DNA of 64,000 nucleotides from Turritopsis dohrnii (Eukaryota > Cnidaria > Hydrozoa > Anthoathecata > Oceaniidae): positions 1,550,001 through 1,614,000 of the forward strand of contig BQMF02000027.1 of assembly GCA_027922465.2 (NCBI GenBank). The letters are read 5' to 3'. Shown here piece by piece: positions 1-12,685 of this stretch (position 1 is the stretch's first letter; every line of letters begins with the position of its first letter). A model generated the notes under the pieces. The model did no database searches, was not told where the DNA came from, and was given only the letters and a program-made list of their open reading frames with translations. The position numbers were made by a program, and so were the translations under genes.

Positions 1-43
1 TAACGACGTCGCAGGATTATGAAATTTACTCTTTCAAAAACTG

Positions 44-121
44 TAATAGGCCACAGGCGGACTCGAACCTGGAACCTCTGGTGTGCCAGCCGAACTCGTA
101 ACCGTTATGCCACCGTTGCTT
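44..121 (-). repeat. tRNA-derived sequence (SINE head or tRNA pseudogene)
   Basis: Read on the minus strand, this stretch has a perfect pol III B box (GGTTCGAGTCC) and an A-box-like TGGCATAACGGTT about 45 bases upstream, the usual tRNA spacing. The acceptor arms do not pair well and there is no clean anticodon stem, so it is not a good functional tRNA. A tRNA-derived SINE head is the best reading. No poly-A or internal repeat tail was confirmed. Confidence 0.5.
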
Positions 122-186
122 GTTGTCAAGACGTTTAAAAACATTTACAATAAATCATTTTATACAGACTGATTGCTTTTGAAAGT

Positions 187-567
187 TTATAATTGTTTCG
201 AAGATCGTTATTGAATCTGCACAGAGACGTCCCCAAAACGTCGTAAAATCATCCTTCACACGACCAATAAACAGAATTCGATACGAATGTAAATTCTGTA
301 TAAGCATGTTAGTGTTACTCGATTTATACCGTTTAATGACTGCAGAATGAAATTTTAAAATTTTTGTCAGGTCGCTATCTGATCGTAACAGGATCCCAAT
401 TGCGACAGCCCGTTTCAGACGTCCCAACGACGTCGCAAAATGATCTTAAGTTTATAATTGTTTCGAAGGTCGTTATTCAATCCGTATAAAGACGTCCCAA
501 AAACGTCGTAAAAGGATCCCAAATGCGACGTCCCGTTTCAGACGTCCCTACGACGTCGCAAAATGAG
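187..567. repeat. CpG-rich duplicated repeat (two copies)
   Basis: Two direct copies of a unit of about 118 bases lie at 187-446 and 449-567. Both begin TTTATAATTGTTTCGAAG and end GACGTCGCAAAATGA. The first copy carries about 137 extra bases (about 254-390). ACGTCGT and the palindrome ACGACGTCG recur through 1-570, unlike the AT-rich surroundings. It could be a satellite fragment or the end of a larger element. No gene is seen; ORFs here are chance. Confidence 0.7.
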
Positions 568-828
568 CTGGAAAGCAAACGGCCATTTTACGATTAAAAT
601 GAGACGTCTCAAAGACGTATTGTGCCCGCTGGGTGCGGTCAGGTGTACAAACAGCTAAAATATTAGAGAAAAACAATACATGTCCAGAGCAGTCGGTTTG
701 GAAATGAATGTTCTCATTTGTCTGACTCAGCAAAAAAGGGCCAGAAACGTCGAAAAATGCTGAATCATCAAATTTTCAAATTCAAATATCTCACGATCTA
801 GCCATGGAAACCTTATAAACTATATCAA

Positions 829-2136
829 TTCCGACCTGTGACTGTTTTACCTATCCTATCGAAAATCTTTGAACGTTTAATGGCAAGACAGATTGTAGAT
901 TATGTCGAAAGAAATCAGATATATCAACAAACCATGTCTGGTTTCCGCAAACGTCATTCGACCGAAACTTTGCTAATGAAGATTCGAGATGATATCGTTG
1001 GTGCTATGAACAAAGGCGAAATCACACTAGCAGCGTTCCTCGACTACTCTAAAGCTTTCGACACAGTTGATTACAAAACTCTGTTGGTAAAACTACGAAA
1101 GATAGGCTTTTCAAATAAAGCTGCCATGCTCATGTTGTCGTACCTCAGTGATCGTCGCCAATTCGTTCAGGTTGATGACAAAAAGTCTGAATATGGGGCA
1201 GTGCTATTTGGCGTACCTCAAGGCTCGATTCTTGGACCGATATTGTTCAATCTGTACACTGTCGACCTGCAGGAAAACGTAAACGGTGGGAGTACGAATC
1301 AATATGCAGATGACACTACCATATATGAACACTGTAAGCCAAGAGATATCCCAATAACAATCATCAACTTTAACCAACGCTTAGATCAATTAAAACAATG
1401 GTAGACCGCAAATAATCTCGCATTTAACAACAAAAAAACCAAAATCATGCTCTTGCCAACTTCAAGAATGGCAAAGATTCATGACTTATTGAACCCTAAC
1501 CATGCAACTTTGCATGTCTACCATACAGATCAACTGATCGAACGTGTTCCAGTTTACAAACTTCTTGGTGTCCAATTTGATCAAAATCTAAACTGGAACA
1601 CTCACATCGAAAAAATCTGCTCCTCAGTCTATGCAAAGCTTTGCGTGCTACGTTATCTCCGTCGAACAGCAACATACCGCTTGAGGAAACAGCTAGCAGA
1701 AGCCCTTTTGTTATCAAAAATCCAATACTGCTGCTCGCTCTTCTGGAACCTTCCCCAATCGCAATTGAAAAAACTTGACAAACTACTGTGTAGAATCGCT
1801 TCCTTTGTGACATTGAGATATTCTACGATTCAAGATGTAATCGAGCTCGGTTGGTTACCGATTCAACAACAAATTCGCTTTGATCTGATGAAACTAGCCC
1901 ACAAATCGATCAACCAGGTTGAATTTCCAAGTTATTTGAAAGGTTTTAAATTGAGAATTGTTGGGCGTGGAATTCGAAATGTTGATGATATTACTTCAAA
2001 ATATGATATTAACGTGTCAGAAAAATTGTTCATTGGCAAGGCAAGTCGCCTGTTAAATGACCCTAAATTTCGTAGCTCTTTAAAGAAATATTTATTGGAT
2101 GTTAGCTTAGCAATATCTATTATGAATCATGCATAA
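829..2136 (+). pseudogene. Non-LTR retrotransposon reverse transcriptase, 5'-truncated
   Basis: This is the reverse transcriptase of a LINE-type (CR1/Jockey-like) element, which copies its RNA into DNA at a nick. Homology starts abruptly at FRPV (829). Motif A is AAFLDYSKAFDTVDY (catalytic Asp about residue 69 of the first ORF), followed by GVPQGSILGP and the YADD box (156-159). One TAG at 1402-1404 splits the frame after LKQW, and the same frame continues to 2136 through the thumb and C-terminal region (YKLLGVQFD). The endonuclease and any ORF1 are missing, as expected from 5' truncation on insertion. A 3' tail with AATAAA-rich sequence follows to about 2345-2370. One stop and no frameshift suggest a fairly young insertion. 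Confidence 0.9.
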
Positions 2137-2370
2137 GATTTTTAACAATCGACGCCTTTCGGTTCAATATTTTAGTATCGCAACCAATCTCATAGCCAAT
2201 ATCGTTATCGTTAGTCAAGTTTGTTTGTGTCCGATTCTTTTGTTAGTCTGCCAACCGATTTACCTGTTTCTTTTTTGTGTCCCTGTCTAAAGGTCTGTCG
2301 ATTGATTAGTATATATATTTTACATTATGCCCAATAAATAACTTAATCTTATTTATTTTATTTCTAACTT

Positions 2371-5241
2371 TTCACATCCATATCAGCTACTCCAATATTT
2401 TTAGCGCTTTGTGCGGTTCGTTACTACATCCTAAAACCAGTGACATTCTAGTCATTTGAATTTTGAGATCACTCTAGATTACCACATCCAATTCAATTTC
2501 TATATTGCAAGCCTCCAAGCTTCTAGTACATTATCTTTTCAGGGTAGCCATCGTTAATTTATTTAGTATATTTATACTTAAAATATTTGAAAATTTTAAA
2601 GTCTTATCAATACCAATACTGCTAGTTCCATGATCATTTAGTTCCAATCAACTTTTACTTTAGTCAGTTTCAAATTTTCAATTTCTCCAAGTTTCCAACC
2701 AAGTACAAGATTCCAATTCCGTTCGCAGTCTTTTGCCAGTATCTTTTGAAAATTATATTTTATACGGTATATTTTTTCATAATAAATAATTTCTTTATTT
2801 AAATATGCCTATTTTAATAGGACGAATAGCCATTGTGAAATATGGAAGTGCCTGAAAGACAATTAATAATAATAATAACAAGATTCGCAAAAATGTGACT
2901 TTATATTTCCCCAAAGTTGCAAAATTTTTGCCAGTTATTGCGTGTACATTGAAAACAATGAGAAAAATGTATGATGAAACAATTACAGTATAACTACCAT
3001 CCACCTGATGCACAGATAAAAATGTTGTCCTTACTAATCAGGGTGGAATTGAATTTAATACCGCAAAAAAACTTATTTTGGACTTATAATGAAATGAAGA
3101 TGTTCATGGTCAAATGATAAGGTTTGTTATATAATTTTTGCCGAGGAGTTAAAAAGTGAGAGGTTATTATATGGGCACTTAGCTAAAAGTTATATGACCT
3201 AACTGCAAATAATATTTCCCCTTAAACAACTGAATATATATATCATCAATGTGTAAAAGAATTTCATCATAACAAATGTATAATCTTTATTGTTGCAGAA
3301 GCTTGACATCCTTTATACCGTAAACAATGTAAAACAGAACACTTGTTTTTTATAACTCAGATAAAACTTACAACATTATATTATATTATATTTGCATACA
3401 AGTGGTTTTACTGTACAAAAGAAAAGAAAATTGTTAAACCTAGTTTTAATAGCTACAAAGGAATTGTAAATAAAATGTAAATAAAATTCTCAATAATAAA
3501 ACTTCTCGTAATTCTGTTTGTTATCAATTTATACACCCGCATAAACATTTTCAATAGCTATATATAGTATAATACTTTGGGGTAAACATCATAAGCAAAT
3601 AACTAATAATCATAAGAAATCAAAATTTTTACTAATACAAATAGTACTTAGCATTTCAAATTATGGCCGAAGAGTTTTTTTCAAAAAATACAAAAAAATG
3701 CGTTCACACTCATTGTTTATTATGTGATAAAAATGACTTTCGTAAATCCAAAATGGAAAAGAACAACAGATTTTCGTAGTGAAATACACATCCATAACCA
3801 AATCACTACATAGCTGAAAACACATGTTTGTGTTCTGACTTGATTTAATTTACAGACTGTCTGCCATGTTGGATTGTGTTTTGATTTACGTTCGTTGTTC
3901 GTAAGAAAAATTGTCAGTATTATATATATATTACATATGATATGCAGCATCAAAACAGTATACATGACCATAGACTTCATTCATAGTAAACTATTTTTCT
4001 GTTGTTGGATTAAATAACTATCCAAGTACACTCGACCAGATTCTTTCAAGTTATTATTATGTGTCTCCAATCCTCTGTGTATTAAAATATTATACGTAAA
4101 TGATTTTCTGAACTTTAAATTGCATATACATCACATATTTATATACTTGCTGTTTTTGAATTAACATAACTGGTTGAACTGGTGGTTGTTCTCGACGCGA
4201 AAAGGGTTTCCTTCTTTATATGCTGTACATCATCATCGTGCTTGCTTTCTCAGTTCAGTTGGGCTACATTACATCAGGATCATACTAAATAAATCTTCAG
4301 CCTGGTTATTCAGAATGAATTTTCACCTTTGCACTGGAATCACAGCTTCAATGGTTTGTTGTTCCAAGCGTTTAATTACCAATAATCATAACACATATCA
4401 ACTCAAAAACAAAAACACATAATACCAATTTTTTTTTTTTTTTTGTTTTGTTTTTTACACATTCATTCAAAAGTCTTTACAACTTTTTAAGAAATAAAAC
4501 GATTTATTTCCATCATTTAACGTTTCATCTACTGAATCATGTAAGCTAGCAGAAAACATCTTCAAAATCTCATCTGCACTGACACTGACTAAACTGAAAA
4601 GATGGCGTACTAATTTACTGAAGACTAGCCGCTAATCTTATCTACCTTGGCTAGGCCAGAGTTCAATACTGAATCTCGGCTATAAAAGTGAACGAAAAGA
4701 AGAAGGAGGAGAAGGAAATGCAGGTTTTAACATATATTTCGCCCTACGGAGAAATATATAAAAATAAGTAATACCTCTAATCGATAGTACTCTTCCAGAC
4801 GCGTCTGATTAAGGTGTTTCTTTTCACTGTTTTCTCAAAAATGCTGACGTCAGCATAAAATATTGCATTTTTAAAGACGTATCGTCCAATTCTGGGGACT
4901 AAGTCGATCAAATTAGACAAATGACCCCATTTTGGAGATCTACTCTTCAAGCCCTATCTGATGGTACAATCAGTTTTAGCATAATGAGAACTTCGAAAAT
5001 CGACTTTCTAAGGGCAATGACCCTACCCAATTCCCAACCGTATAAAAAATTTTCCCCAGATTTGCCAGCTTGGCAAAACTGGTTTTGAAGTCCCAAGGGA
5101 CCACATAATGAGAACATAAAACAAAAACCCATGTATACTAATTGTATGGGTGCAAGCAAAATACCTCATTTCGCCGCCGGACTACCATACCAAGTGACTA
5201 CGTTATTAGATTTTTAATATTCCCTTCTCTGAGAGTGAAGA
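2371..5241. other. AT-rich intergenic, no gene seen
   Basis: No ORF here has a recognisable domain or codon-like composition. Contents are simple: AATAAT runs near 2865, ATTATATT runs near 3376, and a T-run at 4427-4445. Short ORFs at 3720-3980, 4174-4422 and 4947-5159 look like chance open frames. Confidence 0.6.
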
Positions 5242-5881
5242 CAGGGGCCGCGCCGTATATTTTGAAGTGGAGGGGCCAAAATCATCAACGAGCGACAGCT
5301 CGTTGTTTTAGCAGCTGGGGTCCAGGGGCGAAGCCCCTGGAAGCCAAAGCAATTTTACGAATATTATTTACTCAGAGTGCCAAAACAAGCACCACTATTC
5401 TAAAAATAATAAAAGAGTTTTCTCCCGATAAATCTAGTTAGTTGAAAAGAGTAAATCACTTTCCTCATAAGTATGGAACAAAGTGACAATTGACAACATC
5501 ATGACAACATAAATATGCTTTTTAATTTATGCTCAACATGTTTACAAAGATAATCGGACTAACTTTTATTAAAAATAAGAATATCTTAAGCATACCCAGG
5601 AGCCTACATGGTTTAATGCGCCTGTAAAATCGAGGCAGTTTAACAAATATTTTTCAAAAGAAAAGATTAAGGAAACAGACGGTTTCCGGGTGCACTTAAT
5701 TGGAGATCTGCATTGATAAAGGTGTTCGGATAATTTCCGATGTCAAACAAATTCAGCTTGAAACGGAAACCTTATATGGTTTTACTCAAAGTAGTTCCCT
5801 TTAAGGAATTCGAAAAATTTTACTTTGCAAAAAAGTGGGGGGGCCATGGCCCCCCTGGCCCCCCCGCTCGCGCGGCCCCTG
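5242..5881. mobile_element. hAT-like non-autonomous DNA transposon with hairpins
   Basis: The ends are inverted: CAGGGGCCGCG at 5242 and CGCGGCCCCTG ending at 5881. CAGGG ends are typical of hAT elements. Inside are perfect hairpins: CAACGAGC/GCTCGTTG near 5288, CCAGGGGC/GCCCCTGG near 5322, and a GGGGGGGCCATGGCCCCCC palindrome near 5838. GC content is far above the flanks. No transposase is present. An 8-base target duplication is not exact (agtgaaga versus gaagatga), so class and edges are tentative. Confidence 0.6.
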
Positions 5882-6421
5882 GAAGATGAATCAAGAAGGC
5901 ATCTTTTTTCTATACAGAGCTTAATAAATTTAGGAAATTTCTAAAAATTGAAATTTTGTCTTGTTCTTATAGCCAATTCAGAGTGGATAATCACCAATGC
6001 AAAGCTTTGAGACAATATAACCTGTCCTGCAGAAATCCACATACTTATCAAATCGATACTGTTTTAATTTTGCCAAGTTTTTATGTTCCGTCAATCATCG
6101 TTCAAGTACGTATTTGATTTTTTTTCAGCTTTCTGACTATGTATGTACACAATCAAGCCTTTTTTGAATTTATTTACCGAACATACTTTGAAGATATAAA
6201 AACCTGGGAGTAAATTTTTAAAGACATTTTACGTTAGTACCTTCGAGTGTTTAGTAATGTACTGTTTTTTTAGGTGTCCTTTCAAAAGTAAATACCTACA
6301 CTTATCAAAACTATCCTTCACAACTATCCCGCCTTAGAAAATCTTCAGTCACCTTAAACAACCATAAATTACTATTTTTCTGCCACACATTTTCTCATGA
6401 GATACATCAACAGCGTTGCCA
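5882..6421. other. Intergenic, no gene seen
   Basis: AT-rich sequence with no ORF of note and no obvious inverted repeat. Confidence 0.5.
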
Positions 6422-6424
6422 TAA

Positions 6425-6843
6425 AGCTTTTTTCACATGCACGTAGTTTTTGTCGTTACACCAAACGAACTTTTTACCGTAAGTTCTTACCACGAAAAAA
6501 TGCCTTGACGGATATTTTCATTCACATGCACTAAAATTTGTTGCAATAAGAAATACAATACACTTTTGGAACGTTTGCAAATAGATCATTAGCAAAAAAT
6601 GATGTAATTTCGAACAAAAGACCTCATTTCGAACGCTCGATCTAATTTTTCGAACGTTTTTTTCTTCTTGAGGCTTACGACGATTTTCTTAAAAACAAAA
6701 TTTTTTATTTTTAAGGAAATCGTCGTAAGGGCTCATGAACGTCCGTAAGACCTTGCGAAAACTTTTCCTTAAGAAGAGAATGAATGAACATTGTCCTAGT
6801 CGTAAGAGTTTACGTAAAAATTTACGTGCATGTGAAAAAAGCT
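6425..6843. mobile_element. MITE, Harbinger-like (TAA target)
   Basis: The terminal inverted repeat is AGCTTTTTTCACATGCACGT, matched at the right end by ACGTGCATGTGAAAAAAGCT. Both sides are flanked by TAA (6422-6424 and 6844-6846), the three-base target typical of PIF/Harbinger elements. The centre (about 6673-6729) is an AT-rich hairpin with arms TACGACGATTT...AAATCGTCGTA. No coding capacity, 419 bp. Confidence 0.75.
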
Positions 6844-7470
6844 TAAATTGTACAGTTCATTTGAAATATACACGATCGATATTTTGTATTCGAATTTGAA
6901 TTCGAACATGGATCGAATGTTTGTTATTATACAAATTTGATTGGCTAATATCTTACAAAAAAGTGGAGAAAGTTAAATGTTAAAAGATGCACAGCTTTTT
7001 TTAACATACGCTCACCACAATTTCTCCAATACAAAAAATGGTAGTATGCAAAAATTTGAGTATTGTATTATGGCTTTAGGCTTTTGATTATCACCTTGTT
7101 TTGGTTACCCACCATGTTTTCTTATTGCTTTTAGGGAAAGTACAAAGCAACTGTTAGAATATATGACGAACATACACATACAGAAGTGTCGTGTATGAAG
7201 TCAGAATTGAGAGTTAGTATGTAAACGCAACAGCAAAAAAAACGAGGACAATGTAAAAACCATGTTATTATTCTGCTTAATGTAACTCCAATCTCCCACG
7301 TGTTTAACCCATGAAAACTTGGAACAAAGATAAGTGATTTCACTTATGTTCCTCTCTCTTCCTCTCTCTAAATGTCATCATTTGATCCCAGTAAGACTTA
7401 GAAATATAACGTTTTAAGTTGTTTGAACGAGAAAACCTCAAATGAACGATGTTTCTTTTAAAAGGAATTA

Positions 7471-7644
7471 CAATGAAATCTCTTTAAGACGAACACCTTG
7501 ATAGGAATAGAAAATTTTCCATTTTACAGAGGTGTCAGTCTTATAGAGGTATACCCATATTTGGTTAGTAGTACAGGGAAATGACCAAGTGTCTGTAGGG
7601 GAGTGTCCGCTATATGGATGTCCGTCTTATGGAGGTTTCATTCA
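7471..7644. mobile_element. Short Tc1/pogo-type MITE remnant
   Basis: Inverted ends: AATGAAATCTCTTTAAGACG at the left and, reversed, AATGAAACCTCCATAAGACG at the right. In between, GTCTTATAGAGGT-like units recur. The end motif resembles pogo/Tigger-type termini. The target duplication is not clean. The 60-codon ORF over it (7589-7771) is not a gene. Confidence 0.5.
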
Positions 7645-8179
7645 TCAGCCTTTAGCTATTTATGTAATCTCAGTACAGAATTCATTCACAATATATGATT
7701 TACATGATGTTGATATTGATATTAAACCATCGCTTGAAGGCATTGGAAAAATTTATAATTATGGTACCTAGTAAATAGGTAAATACGTAAATAAGTCGCA
7801 AAATAGGACTAGGTTTTTTTTCCCAATCTGGTGTCATCAACGTGTTTCGTGTCGATCCATAGAAATTGTCGCTAAATGAATATGAATATTGGTTTACAAC
7901 ATAAGTTTCGGTTCTTCAAGAATTAGCCAAATTCATAGAATTGGTGATTCAGATACACGAGAAAATTACTTATAACACCATTTTTATATTAATCGTCGTA
8001 ATCGCCGTAGACGTCAGGTGTGAACCAGGCTTAACTTTTCAACTTCAGAGATTTAATGTCAACATCGTTACTTCTTACGCCTGAGGGGCTTATTTTAAAA
8101 AAGTTACCTGTAGTGCTTTTTTAGGGGACGTTTTGCACGCTTGTTTCGATCAAATCAATTGTGTTGATTTTCAGCTTGT

Positions 8180-8370
8180 ATATGGCTTTGTCGGGATTTA
8201 AGGGGTGATCACTTGGAAGGGGGCTTGCTCAGTTTGCAGAGATCTCACTACGATTAAGAAAGTGTCATAAATTTGTTTTTGTGATCACATGAGAAATGAG
8301 TCAGCCCGGTTTGTCGAGATCTCCCTTTATTTAACCGAGATTTCAGTAAAGCTGGCTAGCCCTCCTCCAA
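8180..8370. repeat. Degenerate repeat with GAGATCTC motifs
   Basis: GAGATCTC occurs twice within 75 bases (near 8239 and 8318), with CAGCCCGGTTTGTCGAGATC and a further GAGATTTCAG close by. It resembles the end of a dispersed inverted-repeat element, but I cannot define termini. Confidence 0.3.
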
Positions 8371-9690
8371 GTGACGAATTAGGTATATTAGGTACATTGG
8401 GTATGCAATTATTGAATTCATTTGTGATATTGGTGAGGGTTTTTCAGTGGATGGAATATAATTGGTTTACAAGTAAATAAGTTGCATAAATCAATTCAGC
8501 ATGAAAATATGCTTCCAATGATGTATCACATGACTTGCCTTCAAAAGAAAGAAAAATGCTATTTTTTTGGTACTGCCAGTTTTAAACAATAGATCAAATG
8601 CTGAAGATGAGCAAATTGTTTTCCAAAACTTTTTTCACTAAAATTTTGCAAATAGAAAGGTAGGAAAAGTCACAAAGTTTCAGAACGATGCCCCTAATAT
8701 TAACAACGTTATTAACAAAACAATCGACCCTAAGTACAGGTCATTAGATTTACATTAGACAAGGCAAAAGTTCGACCGTATAAACTACACTTACTGAGAG
8801 AAAAATCTATCTATTCAGGAAACTACTCCCAGGAAATCACGAAGCCGTCCTTTGCAGAATTGCTAACTAACAAATTAATATATTTCCTCAAAAATACGAA
8901 TAAATCTGTACAATGATACCAATACACCAATAACAGCTACTTCATAAAAATCTTTCTACATACAATACGTCAAAATAATAGACAAAATGTTTTTGTACTA
9001 ACTAAGGATGACTAGTCAGTGTAGATTTGTGAAATGAATTTGAACTTGATGAAACAAAAATATTTAAGAATTCTGAAGTTCTTAATTTAGCGGATACATA
9101 ATGATGCTGTCGAATCTTTTAATTGCCTAAGATTCCTGTCAAAAACGACTGGTAAAACAAACTGATCACATAGATATCTTTCCGTGTGCCGTTAACATAG
9201 CTAGTTTCAGGCTAAATAAATACGTAAGGAAGACTTTAGCTTGATTTCTTAATTATCTCATCTTAACACCCATTGAGAGTTGATGTCAATGACACTTACT
9301 CTCCATGATCAGCTTTGTTTACATTAAATCACTTTTGTTTGCATTAAACGCAAACAACGCAAATGAAAAATCTTTATTAAAAATAAATTTCATATTTTTA
9401 AGATTGCATCCCCTAATACCGGTTTCTACTTCATTCGTCTGGTCACCACAACTGAGCAAACTCATTTTTGATTGGTTGAAGTAATCTGTTCGAATCATTT
9501 GAACTACTGATCGAATGAAAAAGCTGTTCGCTCAGTCGCGCAACCAACTGACAACCGACTTTAAAAGCTCCCAATTGTAACTTTCTATTTTCAAGTGAAA
9601 ATAAAGTCAAATAACAACACGAAAACAGGTCGTGTTTACCCGCCTTCAAAACACACATGGATGGATGCGTATTTTCATCTGATATTTGTC
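8371..9690. other. Intergenic, downstream of the GPCR
   Basis: No gene or element found. A short ORF at 9443-9658 has no features. Possible 3' regulatory or UTR sequence of the GPCR gene lies at the right end, but no clear polyadenylation signal could be assigned. Confidence 0.5.
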
Positions 9691-9691
9691 T

Positions 9692-10765
9692 TCATTTTGT
9701 GATTGTATGTGTTCTGAGAGTAAAATCTTTAATCACTGATAATGAAAATTCGTTATTCCCGTTTGAGTGTCCATTTGATAGTGTTTGTTTTGTGTGCTTG
9801 CAAAAACTCGACAAAGTTTTATGTCTTTTGATTCTTCTCTTTATAGAACTTTTGAAAGCATGTGTCATGAAGGTGTATACCATAGGATTAAAGATACTGT
9901 TTAGATATGTTAATGTTCCCAACATTTTGACTGTGAAAAACGAAATTCCAGTATTGTAGTCTAATGAATCTGTTATGCTTACAGCTAACCATGGCACCCA
10001 ACACAAAAGCATAGCTCCTAATATGATACCCAAAGTCTTTGTGGCTTTCAGCGATTTTTGTTTTCGAAAGCGATATGCTGAACCATTGTCAAGTGACATT
10101 GTGGAACGCAAATCTTGACGAATGCGTCTAGCGTGTATTCTTGCAACAAATAACAGTTTGATGTAAAAAACAGTGTTGATTATAAGAAATACAATAATTT
10201 GAACACAAATGAACAAAAAGTACTCTTGTCGGAAAACTCGTGTATATATGCAATACGCTGAATACTCAGGTGGAATAGGTTGATCTTCTGTTTCCCATCC
10301 AATAATGAAAGGTAGCGTGATTAAGACCACGTACACCCATATACATCCAAGACAGATATATAATCTTTTTCGGCCTTGCAAATGAGAAAACGGACGGGTT
10401 ACGGAAACATAGCGATCGTAACTTACAGCGGTGAGTGTTAAAAATGATATTCCACTTGAAAAAGAATTAATACCGAAAGTGATTTGACACGACGTCATGT
10501 CTGGTTTATGGGTCACCAACTGAAAGATCCAAAGTGGATTCGCTGTCACCAACACCAATATATCACCAATGGCTAAGTTGACAATGTATATATTTGCAAT
10601 GTTACGATGCATTGACCTATCGGACAAGATGACAGCAACAACCACCAAATTGACGATCAGTCCAAGAATGGAAATGATGGGTAAAAGGATGTTGAAAGAG
10701 AGTAGTTCATTACTGGAAAGCAATTCGCCCAGGGTAACTGTCAAATTTATGTTGCTGATATTCAT
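9692..10765 (-). CDS. Class A (rhodopsin-like) G-protein-coupled receptor
   Basis: A complete single-exon receptor of 357 residues with seven hydrophobic segments, acting at the plasma membrane to couple an extracellular ligand to G proteins. Visible landmarks: N-glycosylation sites NIS and NLT at the N-terminus; TM1 GLIVN (N39); TM2 LAIGD (D68); C93 at the top of TM3 and C172 in loop 2 (the conserved disulfide); YDRY at 116-119 in place of E/DRY; CWVP at 255-258 in TM6; NPMVY at 293-297 in TM7; a Ser/Lys-rich tail. The residue at the 3.32 position, seven after C93, is N100 rather than Asp, so a classical biogenic-amine ligand is unlikely. The family is very large in cnidarians and the ligand cannot be called. 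The ORF is clean, with no stop or frameshift, in contrast to the GPCR pseudogene near 43.3-44.2 kb. Confidence 0.93.
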   Translation of the reverse strand: MNISNINLTVTLGELLSSNELLSFNILLPIISILGLIVNLVVVAVILSDRSMHRNIANIYIVNLAIGDILVLVTANPLWIFQLVTHKPDMTSCQITFGINSFSSGISFLTLTAVSYDRYVSVTRPFSHLQGRKRLYICLGCIWVYVVLITLPFIIGWETEDQPIPPEYSAYCIYTRVFRQEYFLFICVQIIVFLIINTVFYIKLLFVARIHARRIRQDLRSTMSLDNGSAYRFRKQKSLKATKTLGIILGAMLLCWVPWLAVSITDSLDYNTGISFFTVKMLGTLTYLNSIFNPMVYTFMTHAFKSSIKRRIKRHKTLSSFCKHTKQTLSNGHSNGNNEFSLSVIKDFTLRTHTITK

Positions 10766-12629
10766 GATGTGCCAATCTAAAAATAAATTGTAATAATAAG
10801 GAAGCTGAAAAACAGTGAAGCATTATTTGCAAATCATTTAAATACTAGTTCATCAAATCTGACTTTACATGAGAGCTTTTACCCGAGACGAAAATAGGTT
10901 TCTTTCGATAAGTGCATGATGATCAGTGCAAGTAACGATTAATTTGTACTAGGTCTTTCTAATTAACTGAGTAGCCAATAATAATAACGATTAATTGCAC
11001 ATTAATTGCACTGCCAAAATAGGGTGGCAAACTGAGATTAATCATTAAGTGTATGCGAAATGGAAATGCAATAAAAAAAACGTTTTTAGATTATTGAATT
11101 ATTAAAATGAGTGAAATGGAAATGGTTTTTTCTAAAAAATCTTCATTAGTGCTGCTCCACAGTGTTTTGAAGCTCTGTAGAGGAGGGCATTTATATGCAG
11201 TAGAGTAAAAATCGAAGCTAAGTGGCTCTAATAAAAAGAAATTGAATTGGAAACATATTTCAACAATCCATCACAAAGCATCATTAGATGCAAACTTGAA
11301 GTATGATCGACTAGCCGCTTAAAAATAGGATCATCGTAGGGTTTTTATAAGATTAATTAAAGACTAAAATCGATATAAAAGGACATTTTTCACATGTATG
11401 TAAATAACCAAACCAGAGCCAAAAAAATATTATATCTGTGAGGTTTTAAGTAAAATCTCCACTTAAAACACGCTGAAATGAACTTTTGATATAAGATGTA
11501 TGTGTATACAATGTTTTTTTTCGGATGTTTTTGCTTAGACGATAACGTGATTTCCGCTCTTTTACAGATGTTAAGCTCATTTTTATCTTTGAAGATTTCT
11601 ACTGCTTTCATTGCTTTTATGGCACCATAAGATAACTGGCTTCGAAAGATTTGTGTTCAAATACTTTATTCTAACATGCGCTTATTACTGCTTATTAGGA
11701 GTTTAGTCCAATGGAGAACATGAGATTTTGGATATAAAGTTGTGTTTGCAATCATTTTATAAACATCTTTTTGATGGCATCCGGCATTTGTACAAACAAT
11801 AAAAAAAGACAAGTAATTCGTCAAAGAAGGAAATTACATATTTGATATTATAATCGAACTTTCGTCATCTGATGATTATCGAACTAAAACAAATGTTATC
11901 TCCCGCAATGTGGTATTGTAATATGATAGTGAAAAAAAACTCCGTCCAACAAAAATGAAAATTTTTTCTTTATTATTATCTTCCAAATTAGTATCAAACA
12001 TACTTTAATTTTTTCATTATAAAGAAATGTTTTGTAACACTCGACAAAATTAAGGAAACGACTTCTAAACTGAAAAGTATCATTAAAATTCTGAACAAGA
12101 TTTCAGTAGCATTTTTAAGTATTAAGGACATTTATTTATTCATTTATCAAAAATATTTCAACAGGATACAAGCTTCAGTTTATAGATACTGCTATTAATG
12201 CCAGTCCTGCGTATATAATGATAAAAGTTAATAAAAACAACGATAAAATCTAAAATATAATCGATAAAAGACAAAAGTGAAAAAAAATTCGCACTGCCCA
12301 AGTAGTTTAGAAAATAAAACGGGTGAATCACAAAGTCGAAGTAAAAAGATGTTGGGTAGGACCATAAAACTATATGTAAACAAACAGACAATCAAACAAA
12401 TGATTAATACTAGCCGCACAGGCAGTGTCACCAAAAGTGCCCTCTCACTTTGTTCCGAAAATTAGACCATGGCTCAGACTCCCTAATTTCCATGGGAAGA
12501 GATTTTCAAGATGTTAAAAGAAACCTGAAACACACCAGATGAACAATGTGGCAACCAGACATTGACATTAACCTCTTCATTGCAATGAAAGGACTTAAAT
12601 CTCCTATACCTTGAAGATAATGAATTATT
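10766..12629. other. Upstream of GPCR, no gene seen
   Basis: AT-rich sequence. The receptor promoter presumably lies at its left end but no core element is convincing. Short ORFs at 11390-11611 and 12158-12465 have no domain and overlap one another on both strands. Confidence 0.5.
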
Positions 12630-12685
12630 GGGTCTGCTACAAAAATACTTGTTTTATGTCGGACGGACAAATCGATATAGGGCTA

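Noticed and set aside
1496..1813. Minus-strand 105-codon ORF inside the LINE
   Set aside because: Lies opposite the reverse transcriptase coding sequence and has no domain; a shadow frame.
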